From assembly GCF_000016065.1 (NCBI RefSeq), contig NC_009092.1, positions 1,798,001 to 1,862,000 on the forward strand: a stretch of DNA of 64,000 bases, written 5' to 3'. This stretch comes from Shewanella loihica PV-4. Lineage in GTDB: Bacteria > Pseudomonadota > Gammaproteobacteria > Enterobacterales > Shewanellaceae. The notes beneath the pieces were generated by a model. That model saw only the letters and a list, made by a program, of their open reading frames with translations, had not been told where the DNA came from and made no database searches. Below are positions 1-10,247 of the stretch, in pieces. The position numbers were made by a program, and so were the translations under genes. Numbering within the stretch: position 1 is the first letter of the stretch; every line of letters begins with the position of its first letter.

Positions 1-789
1 CTGTTTGCCGGTCCGACCGGTGTGGGTAAGACGGAGGTCACCAGTCAGCTGGCGTCCTGTCTCAGCCTCAAGCTGGTGCGTTTCGATATGTCCGAGTATA
101 TGGAGAGTCATACCGTGTCTCGCCTTATCGGTGCGCCGCCGGGCTATGTTGGCTACGATCAGGGGGGCTTGTTAACCGATGCGGTGATCAAGAACCCACA
201 TTGCGTGGTGCTGCTCGATGAGATCGAAAAGGCCCATCCTGATGTCTACAACCTGCTGCTGCAGGTGATGGACCACGGTACCTTGACCGACAACAATGGT
301 CGCAAGGCGGACTTTAGACACGTGACCCTGGTGATGACGACCAACGCGGGCGTGCAGGAGACGGTGCGTAAATCCATCGGCTTCAAGCAGCAAGATCACA
401 GCCAGGACGCTTTGTCTGAGATCAACCGCGTCTTCTCGCCCGAGTTCAGAAACCGCTTGGATGAGATCATCTGGTTCAACCATCTGGATATGACGGTCAT
501 CGCCAAGGTGGTCGACAAGTTCCTGGTCGAGCTGCAGGCGCAACTGGATGAGAAATCTGTGGTGCTGGATGTGAGCGATGATGCCAGAACCTTACTGGCT
601 GAGAAGGGCTATGATAAGGCGATGGGGGCACGGCCTATGGCCCGTGTGGTCACCGAGATGATCAAACGACCACTTGCCGATGAGATCCTCTTTGGCAAGC
701 TGGAGAAGGGCGGTGTGGCCCATGTGGATGTCGACGGTGATAAGCTGACCATCAAGATCGAACAGTCGGAGCGGCTGACACAGGCGTAA
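1..789 (+). CDS. clpA: ATP-dependent Clp protease ATP-binding subunit ClpA, C-terminal part
   Basis: The reading frame is open from base 1, so the gene begins upstream of the window. What remains is the second AAA+ module of ClpA, the unfoldase that feeds substrates, including N-degron proteins handed over by ClpS, into ClpP. Visible are Walker A (GPTGVGKT at the very start), Walker B (VVLLDEIEKAH), the arginine-finger region (FRNRLDEIIWF) and sensor 2 (GARPMARV). The ClpP-docking loop reads IGF, where E. coli ClpA has IGL. The first AAA+ domain and N domain are outside the window. A strong terminator follows. The gene faces infA-bpt-aat, as clpA faces infA-aat in E. coli. Confidence 0.96.
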   Translation: MFAGPTGVGKTEVTSQLASCLSLKLVRFDMSEYMESHTVSRLIGAPPGYVGYDQGGLLTDAVIKNPHCVVLLDEIEKAHPDVYNLLLQVMDHGTLTDNNGRKADFRHVTLVMTTNAGVQETVRKSIGFKQQDHSQDALSEINRVFSPEFRNRLDEIIWFNHLDMTVIAKVVDKFLVELQAQLDEKSVVLDVSDDARTLLAEKGYDKAMGARPMARVVTEMIKRPLADEILFGKLEKGGVAHVDVDGDKLTIKIEQSERLTQA

Positions 790-803
790 TACACTGACGT
801 AAT

Positions 804-830
804 AAAAAGGCTGCAGATGCAGCCTTTTTT
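804..830 (+). terminator. Intrinsic terminator of clpA
   Basis: A GC-rich hairpin (AAGGCTGC / GCAGCCTT) is flanked by an A-run on the left and a run of six T on the right. It begins 14 bases after the clpA stop codon. Confidence 0.85.
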
Positions 831-963
831 CATGATTTGGTTTATGTGTCAGATCCTGCCTAGTTGCTAGAACCTTCTTCAACCTTCTTCGCTGCCTGAT
901 TCGGCTTGGTCGGGACTGTGTCGGTTTCCGCCAGTCTCTGCCATTGTCGCTATCGATTAGGAA

Positions 964-990
964 CAAAAAAACCGGCACTGCCGGTTTTTA
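964..990 (-). terminator. Intrinsic terminator downstream of infA
   Basis: Read on the minus strand, a perfect AAACCGGCA/TGCCGGTTT hairpin is followed by a T-run, just after the infA stop codon. It ends the aat-bpt-infA direction of transcription. Confidence 0.82.
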
Positions 991-1008
991 TTATTCGCAA
1001 GCTAACGA

Positions 1009-1230
<222 letters not shown>

Positions 1231-1357
1231 TCAGTTATCCTGTTAGCCTTCAAATATTAAAAACGGGCGTATCATGCCGCAAATTAGCGCTTCTGTAAAG
1301 AGGTGTTCGTTATCTGGGCAAATATCTGTTTGCTTTATTTTTTCTCATTAAGCGCGC

Positions 1358-2029
1358 TTATTCACTGAGTTGCCAACCATTTGCGGTCAATATCTCGTAG
1401 GGATGGTAGGCGGTCTTGTAATTCATCTTACGTGACTCATGGATCTGATAACCCAGGTAGACATGCGCCTTGTGCATCTGCCTCGCGAGATCGCACTGCA
1501 ATAGAATCATCAAGGAGCCCAGAGAGCGTTTATCCAGCGCGGGGGCAAAGAAGCTGTAGATGGCCGACAGGCTGTTTGGCAACACGTCAGTGACCGCTAC
1601 GCCTATCAGCTCACCTTCGAGCCGCAGTTCGAGCAGCTTTGGTGGATGCCAGCTGCACTGCACGAAATGATCATACTGTTCTCGTGAGGGGGGATACATG
1701 GGACCATCGTGGTGGCGCGCCTTGATGTACCTGTCATAGAGCGCGTAGTGCTCGTCGGTGCAGGTGTCGACCAGGCGCCAGCTAACATCCTGATTCTGTT
1801 TCAGGGTGCGTTTCTGCCGTCGTGACGGCATAAATAGGTCCACCGGAATACGTATCGGCAGGCAGGCCTGGCAGTGAGGGCAATGTGGCTTATAGATGGT
1901 CTCGCCGCTGCGGCGAAAACCCAAGGCCAAGAGCTTCTCAAACAGGGTGAGGTCGAGAGATTCCTCCTGCAGCACTAACAGCTGCTCCTGCTTGCCCTGC
2001 AGGTAGCTGCAGTCGAAGGTATGTGTCAT
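1358..2029 (-). CDS. bpt: Aspartate/glutamate leucyltransferase (Bpt, ATE family)
   Basis: Transfers leucine from Leu-tRNA to proteins with N-terminal Asp or Glu, creating a primary N-degron for ClpS/ClpAP. The ATE-family fold is recognisable from the N-terminal cysteine cluster (CPHCQACLPIR) and the C-terminal acyltransferase part (YLGYQIHESRKMNYK). The frame is open upstream to 2098, but the ATG at 2029 has an AGGTGG ribosome-binding site at the right distance and gives the usual family length (223 aa), so I place the start there. It begins 22 bases after the aat stop, consistent with co-transcription. Bacterial members of this family are normally Bpt-type rather than arginyltransferases; that specificity is known for the family and was not measured here. 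Confidence 0.93.
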   Translation of the reverse strand: MTHTFDCSYLQGKQEQLLVLQEESLDLTLFEKLLALGFRRSGETIYKPHCPHCQACLPIRIPVDLFMPSRRQKRTLKQNQDVSWRLVDTCTDEHYALYDRYIKARHHDGPMYPPSREQYDHFVQCSWHPPKLLELRLEGELIGVAVTDVLPNSLSAIYSFFAPALDKRSLGSLMILLQCDLARQMHKAHVYLGYQIHESRKMNYKTAYHPYEILTANGWQLSE

Positions 2030-2051
2030 ACCCACCTGTATGGTGTCGGAT

Positions 2052-2762
2052 CTAGAGTTCAATCTGCACCTCTTGTGGGTGCCAGGCATCGCTGGCAACC
2101 TCGATATCGCGAAAACGCTTCAATAGGTTGATGAAATCCGCTCGCTTTAATGCCTTGGCACCCAGGGATGCCAGATGAGGATTCATGACCTGGGCGTCGA
2201 TCAGTCGGTATCTGTGTGATAGCAGGTGTTGGTGCAGCATGGCCATGGCTGCCTTGGAGGCATTGCTCTGCAGGTGAAACATGGACTCGCCGCAAAACAC
2301 CTGGCCGATGGCCACCCCATAGAGGCCGCCAATCAGCTTATCGCCGTCCCATACCTCAATCGAGTGGGCCTTGTTGTACTTGTGTAGCGCCTTATAGGCC
2401 TGCTGTATCTCTAAGGTGATCCAGGTACCTTCCTTGCCTTGGCGGGTGAGGGCACAGTGCTCAATTACACTGTTAAAGGCGCGATTGACGCTGAAGCGCC
2501 ACTGACGGCGTTTGATATCGCGCTTCAGGCTGCGACTGACCTTGAGTGAACCGGGTACAAATACGGCGCGGGGGTCGGGCGACCACCAGAGGATGGGATC
2601 GTTTTCGTTAAACCAGGGGAAGATCCCCTCATAGTAGGCGTTAAGCAGACGCTTGGGGTGTAGATCGCCGCCGATGGCCAAGAGTCCGTTTGGATCGGTT
2701 AGGGCAAACTCCGGCGAAGGGAACTTTGCCAGCTCATGATTTAAATAGGACAGTGAGTTCAC
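2052..2762 (-). CDS. aat: Leucyl/phenylalanyl-tRNA--protein transferase
   Basis: Adds Leu or Phe from aminoacyl-tRNA to N-terminal Lys or Arg, the other bacterial route to a ClpS/ClpAP degron. At 236 residues it is normal length and carries the family hallmarks: [21 protein letters not shown] near the N-terminus, [35 protein letters not shown] and FCGESMF. The start is a GTG with no strong ribosome-binding site, but it aligns with the expected N-terminus. It is the first gene of the minus-strand group aat-bpt-infA. Confidence 0.96.
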   Translation of the reverse strand: MNSLSYLNHELAKFPSPEFALTDPNGLLAIGGDLHPKRLLNAYYEGIFPWFNENDPILWWSPDPRAVFVPGSLKVSRSLKRDIKRRQWRFSVNRAFNSVIEHCALTRQGKEGTWITLEIQQAYKALHKYNKAHSIEVWDGDKLIGGLYGVAIGQVFCGESMFHLQSNASKAAMAMLHQHLLSHRYRLIDAQVMNPHLASLGAKALKRADFINLLKRFRDIEVASDAWHPQEVQIEL

Positions 2763-2814
2763 AATTGAGTAAAATTAGTTATCGGCCTCTTTATAAGTTA
2801 GCGGAAAACCTCTT

Positions 2815-3306
2815 ATGTTGAAACCTACCTCCCGCCTCTTTCGCTTTATTTGGTCAGTTTTTATCTTGCTTGCCAGCCTAGGGCTGAGTGCTGGTGTCGG
2901 TGCCGCCTACGAGCGCAATCAAGCCGTCCCCGTCGAGAAGGTAGAGTATGGTTATGTCACCTCGGTACGTAACATTACTCAGACGCAGTTAGTGGAAGAT
3001 CGTAACCAGGGCTGGCGCACATTTGGCGGCGCCTTGATAGGTGGCGTCATAGGGCATCAATTTGGTGGCGGTAGCGGTCAGGATGTTGCCACAGTATTGG
3101 GGGCCCTCATTGGTGGCGGCATAGGCCATAATGCGGGCGGCGATTACTATCAGCAGTTGAAGCTGGTGGAGCTGATGATACGTTATGAAGATGGTCGGGA
3201 GGTAATGGTGATTCAAGACCTGGATCCCGGCATGATTTTCAACGTCGATGATGAGGTGCGCGTGGTCTACCTGCAGGGGGGCGTGCGAGTCGACCTGGCG
3301 ATGTAG
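2815..3306 (+). CDS. Glycine-zipper envelope protein (SlyB/17-kDa antigen-like)
   Basis: A 163-residue protein with an N-terminal hydrophobic signal segment (about residues 8-30), cut probably after an Ala-rich stretch. No lipobox cysteine is visible, so it is not an obvious lipoprotein. Residues about 68-107 form a glycine-zipper hairpin (GGALIGGVIGHQFGGG and GALIGGGIGHNAGG), the pattern of the Rickettsia 17-kDa antigen/SlyB superfamily. The C-terminal part is a small beta-rich domain. It is probably associated with the outer membrane or periplasm, and its exact role is unknown. It stands alone, divergent from aat, with a terminator behind it. Confidence 0.8.
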   Translation: MLKPTSRLFRFIWSVFILLASLGLSAGVGAAYERNQAVPVEKVEYGYVTSVRNITQTQLVEDRNQGWRTFGGALIGGVIGHQFGGGSGQDVATVLGALIGGGIGHNAGGDYYQQLKLVELMIRYEDGREVMVIQDLDPGMIFNVDDEVRVVYLQGGVRVDLAM

Positions 3307-3370
3307 CAGTCGTACAGCGACGTAATTTAAAGCTAATTCAATGAAAGCTAGTCGTATAAAAGCATTCAAC

Positions 3371-3400
3371 AAAAAAGGAGCCATGGGGCTCCTTTTTTTA
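3371..3400. terminator. Bidirectional terminator
   Basis: An A-run, a hairpin (AGGAGCC/GGCTCCT) and a T-run lie between two convergent genes, so the structure can end transcription from either side. Confidence 0.85.
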
Positions 3401-3434
3401 TGACGATACGTTCTTATAACGATAAGTGGCTTGT

Positions 3435-3794
3435 TTAGAAGCCGCGAGGAAGTTGTCCTTTACCCGCCAGCTTTGCACGCCAAAGCTCTTTCGGTGTCAT
3501 GCCACCAGAGGTTGATTTGCTGGCTTTCGCATCTGCCTTAGGCTTGGCTGCTTTCGCAGGTGCGGCTTTCTTAGGCGCTGCCTTAGGTTTTTCCGCTTTT
3601 GCAGGAGCCTTAGCTGCAGGAGCTTGCTCACCTTGTTCAGCCAACATAGCTTCTAAATCACTAAAACGAAGAGACTTACCACCATCGATCTTGTACCAGC
3701 TTCCTTTCTGCTCGATGGTAACGCTCTTACCCTGCGCCTTGCTCAATGCAGCCTCGAGTGTGCTGATCACCTCTTCTTTGGTCAACTTTGACAT
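3435..3794 (-). CDS. Small basic protein with Ala/Lys/Pro-rich histone-like tail, unknown function
   Basis: A 119-residue protein that I do not recognise by name. Residues 1-50 look folded (a helix with EEVISTLEAALSKAQG, then a short beta/helix unit with FSDLEAMLAEQ). Residues about 55-93 are low-complexity Ala/Lys/Pro with repeated KAAP-like and AKAEKPKA-like units, resembling histone H1 or AlgP tails. The C-terminal 22 residues (MTPKELWRAKLAGKGQLPRGF) look conserved in style and end in a basic, aromatic tip. It could bind nucleic acid, which is an inference from composition only. The ATG has only a loose purine-rich stretch upstream. It is monocistronic, with a shared terminator. Confidence 0.8.
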   Translation of the reverse strand: MSKLTKEEVISTLEAALSKAQGKSVTIEQKGSWYKIDGGKSLRFSDLEAMLAEQGEQAPAAKAPAKAEKPKAAPKKAAPAKAAKPKADAKASKSTSGGMTPKELWRAKLAGKGQLPRGF

Positions 3795-4004
3795 AGTATT
3801 AACCTATTTCTTTTAATGTGTAATTGAAGGTTTGGCCTAATTTTATAGCTGAAACGCCTGAATTGTCCAATTTTCACAGAAATTCAACGTATTTCTATGA
3901 ACTGAGGCCCAGATATGGCTAAACTAGGCGCTATCGCCACGGTCATTTTTCAGCCTTTGAGCGCTGGAACGGCCAAAGTTATTTGATTCATATGAGGAGC
4001 TTAG

Positions 4005-4757
4005 ATGAATCGCACAGCATTGACTCGATACCTCACGGAATTTCTGCAGGTAGGCAGCTACAAGGATTATGCCCCCAATGGGTTACAGGTCGAGGGCAAG
4101 GAGCGAATTAAGACGATTGTCACCGGAGTGACCGCCTGTCAGGCATTGATCGACAAGGCGGTTGAGCTAAACGCCGATGCCTTGCTGGTGCATCATGGCT
4201 TCTTCTGGAAGGGTGAGCCTGAGACCATCACCGGGATGAAGTATCGTCGCATCAAGTCATTGATCAATAATGATATCAACCTCTATGGTTATCATCTGCC
4301 GCTCGACGGTCATCCTATGCTGGGGAACAACGCCGAGTTGGCTAGAGAGCTTGGGATCATAGATGCCGAGTCGGTGGAGGGGGTTGCCCAGGGGCTGGTG
4401 TGGCAGGGGCGTCTCGATGAGCCTATGGCGCCGAGTGCGTTTGCCGAACATCTTGCGAGTGTTCTTGGCCGTCAGGCCTTGCACCTGGGAGAGAGCGATA
4501 AGCCGATTCATCGCCTGGCCTGGTGTAGCGGCGGGGCGCAAGACTACATAGATATCGCCGTAGATTTGGGCGTCGATGCCTTTATCAGTGGCGAGGTGTC
4601 TGAGCGTACCTTCCATAGCGCGGTCGAGCAGGATATTCACTACTTTGCCGCGGGTCATCACGCCACGGAAAGATTCGGTATCAAGGCATTGGGCGAGCAC
4701 CTGGCCAATGAGTTTGGTTTGACTCACCATTTTGTGGATATCGACAATCCGGTGTAA
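4005..4757 (+). CDS. Nif3-like dinuclear metal-centre protein (YbgI family)
   Basis: A 250-residue protein of the Nif3/YbgI family, which forms toroidal hexamers with a two-metal site. Metal-binding elements are visible: LLVHHGFFWKGE near residue 66, YGYHLPLDGHP near residue 93 and FAAGHHATERFG near residue 218. Cellular function in this family is poorly settled; GTP cyclohydrolase-like and hydrolase roles have been suggested. A good ribosome-binding site (GAGGAG) precedes the ATG. It is flanked by terminators, so it is probably monocistronic. Confidence 0.92.
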   Translation: MNRTALTRYLTEFLQVGSYKDYAPNGLQVEGKERIKTIVTGVTACQALIDKAVELNADALLVHHGFFWKGEPETITGMKYRRIKSLINNDINLYGYHLPLDGHPMLGNNAELARELGIIDAESVEGVAQGLVWQGRLDEPMAPSAFAEHLASVLGRQALHLGESDKPIHRLAWCSGGAQDYIDIAVDLGVDAFISGEVSERTFHSAVEQDIHYFAAGHHATERFGIKALGEHLANEFGLTHHFVDIDNPV

Positions 4758-4797
4758 CGAATCGATTGTTAAAGCTGACTCAAGTCGAGTTTCTAAA

Positions 4798-4828
4798 AGA
4801 AAAGGCCGCTAGTTAGCGGCCTTTTTTG
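4798..4828. terminator. Bidirectional terminator between the Nif3-family gene and metG
   Basis: A perfect hairpin (AAAAGGCCGCTA / TAGCGGCCTTTT) has A/T-runs on both sides and lies between convergent genes. Confidence 0.85.
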
Positions 4829-4860
4829 TGTCTTCTCGGTTGAGTCCCGAACAAAGCGAC

Positions 4861-6882
4861 TTATTTCACGCGCATGCCAGGTTGGGCACCTTCATGTGGC
4901 TCCAGGATCCACAGATCTTTTTTACCAGGACCGGCCGCAAGCACCATGCCTTCAGACATGCCGAAACGCATCTTACGCGGTGCCAGGTTAGCGACCATTA
5001 CGGTCAGCTTGCCTTCCAGATCTTCTGGGGCATAGGCAGACTTGATGCCGGCAAACACCTGCTTAGTCTCGCCACCTAGGTCCAGCTGCAGCTTAAGCAG
5101 CTTGTTGGCATCAGGCACATGTTCCGCCTTGGCGATACGGGCGATACGCAGATCTAACTTGGCGAAGTCGTCGAAGCTGATCTCTTCGCTGATAGGATCG
5201 AGATCCAGCTGGCTCTTAGGCGCCTCGGCTACCTGCAGGTTCTCGGTCGAGGCTTCGATAATGGCTTCGATGTTCTTCATCTCGACACGTTGCATCAGTG
5301 CCTTGAACGGCGCGATTTCGTGACCGCTGAGATCTTTTGCCAGGTCATCCCAGGTCAGCTCAAGTTGTAGGAAGGCCTCCACATCCTGGGCCAGTTTTGG
5401 CAGCACAGGCTTGAGGTAGGTCACCAGGATGCGGAACAGGTTCAGCGCGTTGCTACATACCTGGTGGGCTTCCTCTTGCTTATCTTCCTCTTTCACCAGC
5501 TGCCATGGGGCCGCATCGGCGACAAAGGCGTTGGCGATATCGGCGAGGGCCATGATCTCACGCATCGCCTTACCAAATTCACGGGTCTCGTAAAACTCGG
5601 CGATGGCATCTGCCTTGGCGAGGAAAGTTTCAGTCAGGCTAGCGTCGGCAACCTTGGCCAGCTTGCCGTCGAAACGCTTGCTGATAAAGCCTGCGGTGCG
5701 AGAGGCGAGGTTAACCAGCTTACCCACGAGATCTGAGTTGACGCGCTGGGCGAAGTCTTCCAGGTTAAGGTCGAGATCGTCGATACGGCTGCTGAGCTTA
5801 GCCGCATAGTAGTAACGCAGGTACTCAGGATTTAAGTTATCCAGATAGGTTCTGGCCTTGATGAAGGTGCCTTTAGACTTTGACATCTTGGCGCCGTTCA
5901 CCGTCACATAGCCGTGGGCGTAGACGCTGTTTGGCTTACGGAATCCCGCGCCTTCTAGCATGGCAGGCCAGAACAGGCTGTGGAAGTAGACGATATCTTT
6001 ACCGATGAAGTGGTATACCTCGGCGGTTGAGTCTTTTGCCCAGAACTCGTCGAAGTTAAGGTCGCTGCGCTTGTTGCACAGGTTCTTGAACGAGCCCATG
6101 TAGCCGATAGGCGCATCTAGCCAGACGTAGAAGAATTTACCCGGTGCATCAGGGATCTCGAAGCCGAAGTAAGGCGCATCACGGGTAATGTCCCACTGCT
6201 GCAGGCCCTGTTCGAACCACTCGCCCAGCTTGTTGGCCATCTCTTGTTGTAGCGAACCTGAACGGGTCCACTCTTTCAACATATCTTCGAAGGCGGGTAG
6301 GTCGAAGAAGAAGTGCTCAGTCTCCTTCATCACAGGTGTGGCACCCGATACTGCCGATTTAGGATCGATTAGATCCGTTGGGCTGTAGGTCGCGCCGCAG
6401 CTGTCACAGTTGTCGCCATATTGATCCACAGACTTACACTTGGGGCAGGTGCCCTTAACGAAGCGATCCGGCAGGAACATAGACTTTTCAGGATCGAACA
6501 GCTGAGAGATGGTCTTTGACTTGATATAGCCGCCATCGCGAAGTTTGAGGTAGATCTCGCTCGCCAGCTCACGGTTTTCGTCGCTGTGGGTGCTGTGGAA
6601 ATTATCGAACTGAATATTAAAGTCGGCAAAATCCTGCTGATGCTCTTTCTGTACCTGAGCGATCATCTCCTCTGGCGCCATGCTGAGCTGCTGCGCCTTA
6701 AGCATGATGGGCGTGCCGTGGGCATCGTCTGCACAGATATAGTGACATTCGTGGCCGCGTAGCTTTTGAAAACGCGCCCAGATATCGGTTTGAATATATT
6801 CAAGCATGTGACCTAAATGAATGGGGCCATTGGCGTACGGAAGTGCGCTGGTCACGAGAATTTTACGTTGTGAAGTTGCCAT
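4861..6882 (-). CDS. metG: Methionyl-tRNA synthetase
   Basis: Charges tRNA-Met. This class I synthetase of 673 residues has the HIGH-type motif ([12 protein letters not shown], residues 15-26), a two-knuckle zinc site (CPKC then CDSC near residues 145-160), the KMSKS loop ([10 protein letters not shown] near residue 333), and a C-terminal EMAP-like dimerisation and tRNA-binding domain (from about residue 570, KLDLRIARI). Length and domain order match the long enterobacterial form. The ATG has an AGAGACAAG leader. It is divergent from mrp across 159 bases, the same arrangement as in E. coli. Confidence 0.98.
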   Translation of the reverse strand: MATSQRKILVTSALPYANGPIHLGHMLEYIQTDIWARFQKLRGHECHYICADDAHGTPIMLKAQQLSMAPEEMIAQVQKEHQQDFADFNIQFDNFHSTHSDENRELASEIYLKLRDGGYIKSKTISQLFDPEKSMFLPDRFVKGTCPKCKSVDQYGDNCDSCGATYSPTDLIDPKSAVSGATPVMKETEHFFFDLPAFEDMLKEWTRSGSLQQEMANKLGEWFEQGLQQWDITRDAPYFGFEIPDAPGKFFYVWLDAPIGYMGSFKNLCNKRSDLNFDEFWAKDSTAEVYHFIGKDIVYFHSLFWPAMLEGAGFRKPNSVYAHGYVTVNGAKMSKSKGTFIKARTYLDNLNPEYLRYYYAAKLSSRIDDLDLNLEDFAQRVNSDLVGKLVNLASRTAGFISKRFDGKLAKVADASLTETFLAKADAIAEFYETREFGKAMREIMALADIANAFVADAAPWQLVKEEDKQEEAHQVCSNALNLFRILVTYLKPVLPKLAQDVEAFLQLELTWDDLAKDLSGHEIAPFKALMQRVEMKNIEAIIEASTENLQVAEAPKSQLDLDPISEEISFDDFAKLDLRIARIAKAEHVPDANKLLKLQLDLGGETKQVFAGIKSAYAPEDLEGKLTVMVANLAPRKMRFGMSEGMVLAAGPGKKDLWILEPHEGAQPGMRVK

Positions 6883-7041
6883 CTTGTCTCTAAATCAGTA
6901 AGTGCCCAAAAAGAATGGCATAGATACTAACCGATCATCGCTAAAGTTTCATCAAAAGCTGCTTTAAGTGAACTAAATCTATCCGAATATGAGGAGTTTT
7001 TCTGATACACTTAGCCAAATTTATTTTTGGAGGTAGTCGTT

Positions 7042-8154
7042 TTGTCTTCAGCGTCTCAGAATTATCATCTCAGCGATGATCTGCTCGGTCCGGTTTTGGC
7101 TATTTTAGATGCCCATCAAGACCCCTATTTAATGCAAGGTCTGGTGAGCGCAGGTTGCGTGACCAAGCTGGATATTGAAGGCAAGCGATTGCAGCTGGGG
7201 CTGTGTTATCCCTACCCCTGTCAGAGCCAGTATCGCGATACCGTCATGGCGATCACCAATAAGCTGGCGCTGCTTGATGCCATCGATGAAGTCGAGTGCG
7301 AAATCGATTTCCAGCCTGCGGTGATTTCGGCCGGTGCGGTCGAGCCGCTGCCAAACGTCAAACAGGTAATTGCCGTTGCTTCGGGTAAGGGCGGCGTGGG
7401 TAAGTCGACCACCTCGGTTAACCTGGCGCTAGCATTAGCGGCAGAAGGCGCCAAGGTGGGGATTCTCGATGCCGATATCTATGGCCCCTCGATTCCGCTC
7501 ATGCTGGGCGTGCCAAACTTTAACCCTGTCTCACCGGACGGCAAGATGATGACTGCCGCCGAGGCCCATGGTATAGCCGCTCAGTCTATCGGCTTTATCG
7601 TCAGCGGTGATGAGGCCGCCGTATGGCGCGGCCCTATGGCGGCCGGTGCATTGGCGCAGCTGCTTAATGAGACGCTATGGCCCGAGCTGGATTATCTGGT
7701 GATCGATATGCCACCAGGCACAGGCGACATTCAGCTTACCCTATCGCAGAAGGTGCCGGTAAGCGGCGCCGTGGTGGTCACCACCCCGCAAGATATCGCC
7801 CTAGCCGATGCCAAGAAGGGGATCAGCATGTTCCAGAAGGTGAATATTCCTGTGCTGGGTATTGTCGAGAACATGAGTTTCCATATCTGTAGCGACTGTG
7901 GTCATAAGGAGCATCTCTTCGGTGAAGATGGCGGCCTTAAGATGGCAGCACGTTACAATGTACCGCTTTTGGGGCAGCTACCGCTGCAACTGAATATCCG
8001 CGAGGATGTGGATAAAGGCACGCCGACCGTGGTGGCGGATGGCGAGAGCCAGGTGGCCTTGTTGTATAAGGAGATCGCCAGAAAGGTGGGGGCACAACTT
8101 GCCCTGAGCCAGACACAGAGTGTCGTATCTATTTCAATTTCAGATGATGAGTAA
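7042..8154 (+). CDS. mrp: Iron-sulfur cluster carrier protein, Mrp/ApbC family
   Basis: A P-loop ATPase that binds and transfers Fe-S clusters. An N-terminal MIP18-like domain (about residues 1-90) precedes the ParA/MinD-type domain with a deviant Walker A (GKGGVGKST near residue 115) and a later CxxC cluster-binding pair (CSDC near residue 282). The open frame reaches back to 7027, but a clear GGAGGT Shine-Dalgarno at 7029-7034 sits seven bases before the TTG at 7042, so I take TTG as the start (370 aa). It leads into udk after 12 bases. Confidence 0.95.
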   Translation: MSSASQNYHLSDDLLGPVLAILDAHQDPYLMQGLVSAGCVTKLDIEGKRLQLGLCYPYPCQSQYRDTVMAITNKLALLDAIDEVECEIDFQPAVISAGAVEPLPNVKQVIAVASGKGGVGKSTTSVNLALALAAEGAKVGILDADIYGPSIPLMLGVPNFNPVSPDGKMMTAAEAHGIAAQSIGFIVSGDEAAVWRGPMAAGALAQLLNETLWPELDYLVIDMPPGTGDIQLTLSQKVPVSGAVVVTTPQDIALADAKKGISMFQKVNIPVLGIVENMSFHICSDCGHKEHLFGEDGGLKMAARYNVPLLGQLPLQLNIREDVDKGTPTVVADGESQVALLYKEIARKVGAQLALSQTQSVVSISISDDE

Positions 8155-8166
8155 GGTTTACAAAGC

Positions 8167-8802
8167 ATGAATTCGCAATGTGTCATAATTGGTATCGCAG
8201 GGGCATCGGCATCGGGTAAGAGCCTAATCGCGAAGACGATTTTCGAGGAGCTATGCCGTGATCTGGGCACAGATCAGATAGGGGTTATCGCCGAGGATGC
8301 CTACTATAAGGATCAGGGCCATCTGTCGATGGACCAGCGTGTCCTAACCAATTACGATCACCCAAAGGCGCTGGATCATCAGCTGCTGTGTGAACACCTT
8401 AGCGCCCTGAAAAATGGCGAGGCGGTGGAGATCCCTCAATACAGCTATACCGAGCATACCCGTATGGCCGAGACAGTGACCATGACACCTAAGAAGGTGA
8501 TCATCCTCGAGGGGATCTTGCTACTGACAGATCCTAACCTGCGCGAGCAGATGGATGCCAGCGTCTTCATGGACACGCCACTGGACATCTGTTTCATGCG
8601 CCGCCTGACCCGCGATGTGGCCGAGCGTGGCCGTACCATGGAGTCTGTGATGCAGCAGTACACTCAGACAGTGCGTCCAATGTTCCTGCAATTTATCGAT
8701 CCTTCTAAGCAATATGCCGATATTATCGTGCCGCGTGGTGGTAAAAACCGCATCGCAACCGATATATTAAAGGCTAGAATTCAACACCTTTTAGCAAAAT
8801 AA
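8167..8802 (+). CDS. udk: Uridine kinase
   Basis: Phosphorylates uridine and cytidine in pyrimidine salvage. The 211-residue protein has the P-loop (GASASGKS near residue 11), the substrate loop ([12 protein letters not shown]) and DHPKALD, all typical of bacterial Udk. It lies 12 bases after mrp and 27 before dcd, so co-transcription is likely. The udk-dcd pair is also adjacent in E. coli, joining salvage kinase and dCTP deamination. Confidence 0.97.
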   Translation: MNSQCVIIGIAGASASGKSLIAKTIFEELCRDLGTDQIGVIAEDAYYKDQGHLSMDQRVLTNYDHPKALDHQLLCEHLSALKNGEAVEIPQYSYTEHTRMAETVTMTPKKVIILEGILLLTDPNLREQMDASVFMDTPLDICFMRRLTRDVAERGRTMESVMQQYTQTVRPMFLQFIDPSKQYADIIVPRGGKNRIATDILKARIQHLLAK

Positions 8803-8829
8803 TCGCTTGATATGGGGAGTTAGGCTGGG

Positions 8830-9414
8830 ATGCGTTTAACGGATTTAGAGATAGCAGCATGTTTAGAGGAGGGGAGTATTGTCATCGATCCCCGTCCCGA
8901 TGCTGAGGCCATCAGTGGCGTCAGTGTCGATGTGAAACTCGGTAATCAGTTCCGCGTATTTCAAGACCATACGGCCCCCTATATCGATCTAAGCGGCCCC
9001 AGCAGCGAGGTGCAGGAGGCCCTAGATCGCGTGATGAGCGATAAGATAGTGATCCCCGAAGGGGAAGCCTTTTTCCTTCATCCCGGCGAGCTCGCACTGG
9101 CTGTTACCCATGAGAGTCTGACCCTGCCCGCCGATATCGTCGGCTGGTTGGATGGCCGTTCTTCTTTGGCACGGTTAGGGCTCATGGTGCATGTCACGGC
9201 CCATCGCATCGATCCCGGTTGGCAGGGAAAGATAGTGCTTGAGTTCTTCAACAGCGGCAAGCTTCCCCTGGCCTTGAAGCCTATGATGACCATAGGCGCC
9301 CTCAACTTCGAGCGCCTAAGCTCGCCCGTGGCGCGCCCCTACAATAAGCGCAAGAGCGCTAAATACAGGGATCAGCAAGAAGCCGTTGCCAGCCGGATCA
9401 GTCAGGACAAATGA
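8830..9414 (+). CDS. dcd: dCTP deaminase
   Basis: Converts dCTP to dUTP, the main source of dUMP for thymidylate synthesis. The 194-residue protein has the trimeric dUTPase-fold signatures [20 protein letters not shown] and [12 protein letters not shown], with the catalytic Glu in the latter. It fits functionally with tmk further down the same run. Its stop codon overlaps the pabC start region (ATGATG), a sign of translational coupling. Confidence 0.97.
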   Translation: MRLTDLEIAACLEEGSIVIDPRPDAEAISGVSVDVKLGNQFRVFQDHTAPYIDLSGPSSEVQEALDRVMSDKIVIPEGEAFFLHPGELALAVTHESLTLPADIVGWLDGRSSLARLGLMVHVTAHRIDPGWQGKIVLEFFNSGKLPLALKPMMTIGALNFERLSSPVARPYNKRKSAKYRDQQEAVASRISQDK

Positions 9415-10247
9415 TGTCGCAGACTATCTGGGTATATGGTGAACAAGCAGCAAGTGTTTCGGCGTCCGACAGGGGACTGGCCTACGGCGATGGCCTGTTT
9501 GCCACCATGCGCTGTCGAGGCGCTGAGGTACTCTTCATCGAGAGTCACCTGCTTCGTTTGGCCCAAGGGGCTCATCGCCTTGGCTTCCCGCTGCCAGATG
9601 CTGCTGTGCTGAGCGAGCAAATAGCAAAGGCCTGTGAGCAGGGGGCCAAACAGTTTTCCCAAGATTATTGCCTCAAGTTACTCGTAAGCCGCGGCACTGG
9701 CGGACGCGGTTATATGCCGCCGCAAACGCCCGCACCGACCTGTGTGTTGTCGCTACATGAGATCCCCGCGCATTACCGTCAGTGGCAAGCTGCTGGCATC
9801 AAGTTGCAACTAAGTCCGGTGACGCTCGGCCAGCAGCCGCTGCTGGCGGGCATGAAACACCTTAATCGTCTCGAGCAGGTGTTGATCCGCACACACAAGT
9901 TAGATGACGGATTCGATGATTGGCTGGTCTGCGACACGGCTGGCAACATTATCGAGGCCTCCATGGCCAACCTCTTCTTTATAAAGGGCCGCACCATAGT
10001 TACGCCGAGTCTGGATCAGGCCGGGGTGGCTGGTGTGATGCGCGAGCAGTTGTTGCTCTGGTTTGTCGAGGCCGGGTTTACTCTCGAGGTGCGCCGCGTA
10101 TCATCCGAAGAGCTCAAGCATTTTGACCATGTTCTGGCCAGCAACAGCCTGTTTGGCGCTGTGCCGGTGAATGGCATCGCAAAGCACTCATTCGGCCATA
10201 GCCCTCTGCTAACCCAATTGCTACACGATCTAAAAATAATATTATGA
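9414..10247 (+). CDS. pabC: Aminodeoxychorismate lyase
   Basis: A PLP enzyme of fold type IV that releases pyruvate from 4-amino-4-deoxychorismate to give p-aminobenzoate for folate. Family marks are the N-terminal DRGLAYGDGLFATMR, the PLP lysine in GMKHLNRLEQV, and GNIIEASMANLFFIK. Two ATGs overlap the dcd stop (9411 and 9414). AGGA at 9403 spaces better with the second, giving 277 aa. The mltG start overlaps its stop. In E. coli this gene follows fabF directly; here it follows dcd. Confidence 0.95.
   Translation: MSQTIWVYGEQAASVSASDRGLAYGDGLFATMRCRGAEVLFIESHLLRLAQGAHRLGFPLPDAAVLSEQIAKACEQGAKQFSQDYCLKLLVSRGTGGRGYMPPQTPAPTCVLSLHEIPAHYRQWQAAGIKLQLSPVTLGQQPLLAGMKHLNRLEQVLIRTHKLDDGFDDWLVCDTAGNIIEASMANLFFIKGRTIVTPSLDQAGVAGVMREQLLLWFVEAGFTLEVRRVSSEELKHFDHVLASNSLFGAVPVNGIAKHSFGHSPLLTQLLHDLKIIL

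Noticed and set aside
831..960. tRNA gene near clpA/infA, as serW lies near infA in E. coli
   Set aside because: No cloverleaf or T-loop sequence was visible between clpA and infA or elsewhere in this cluster.
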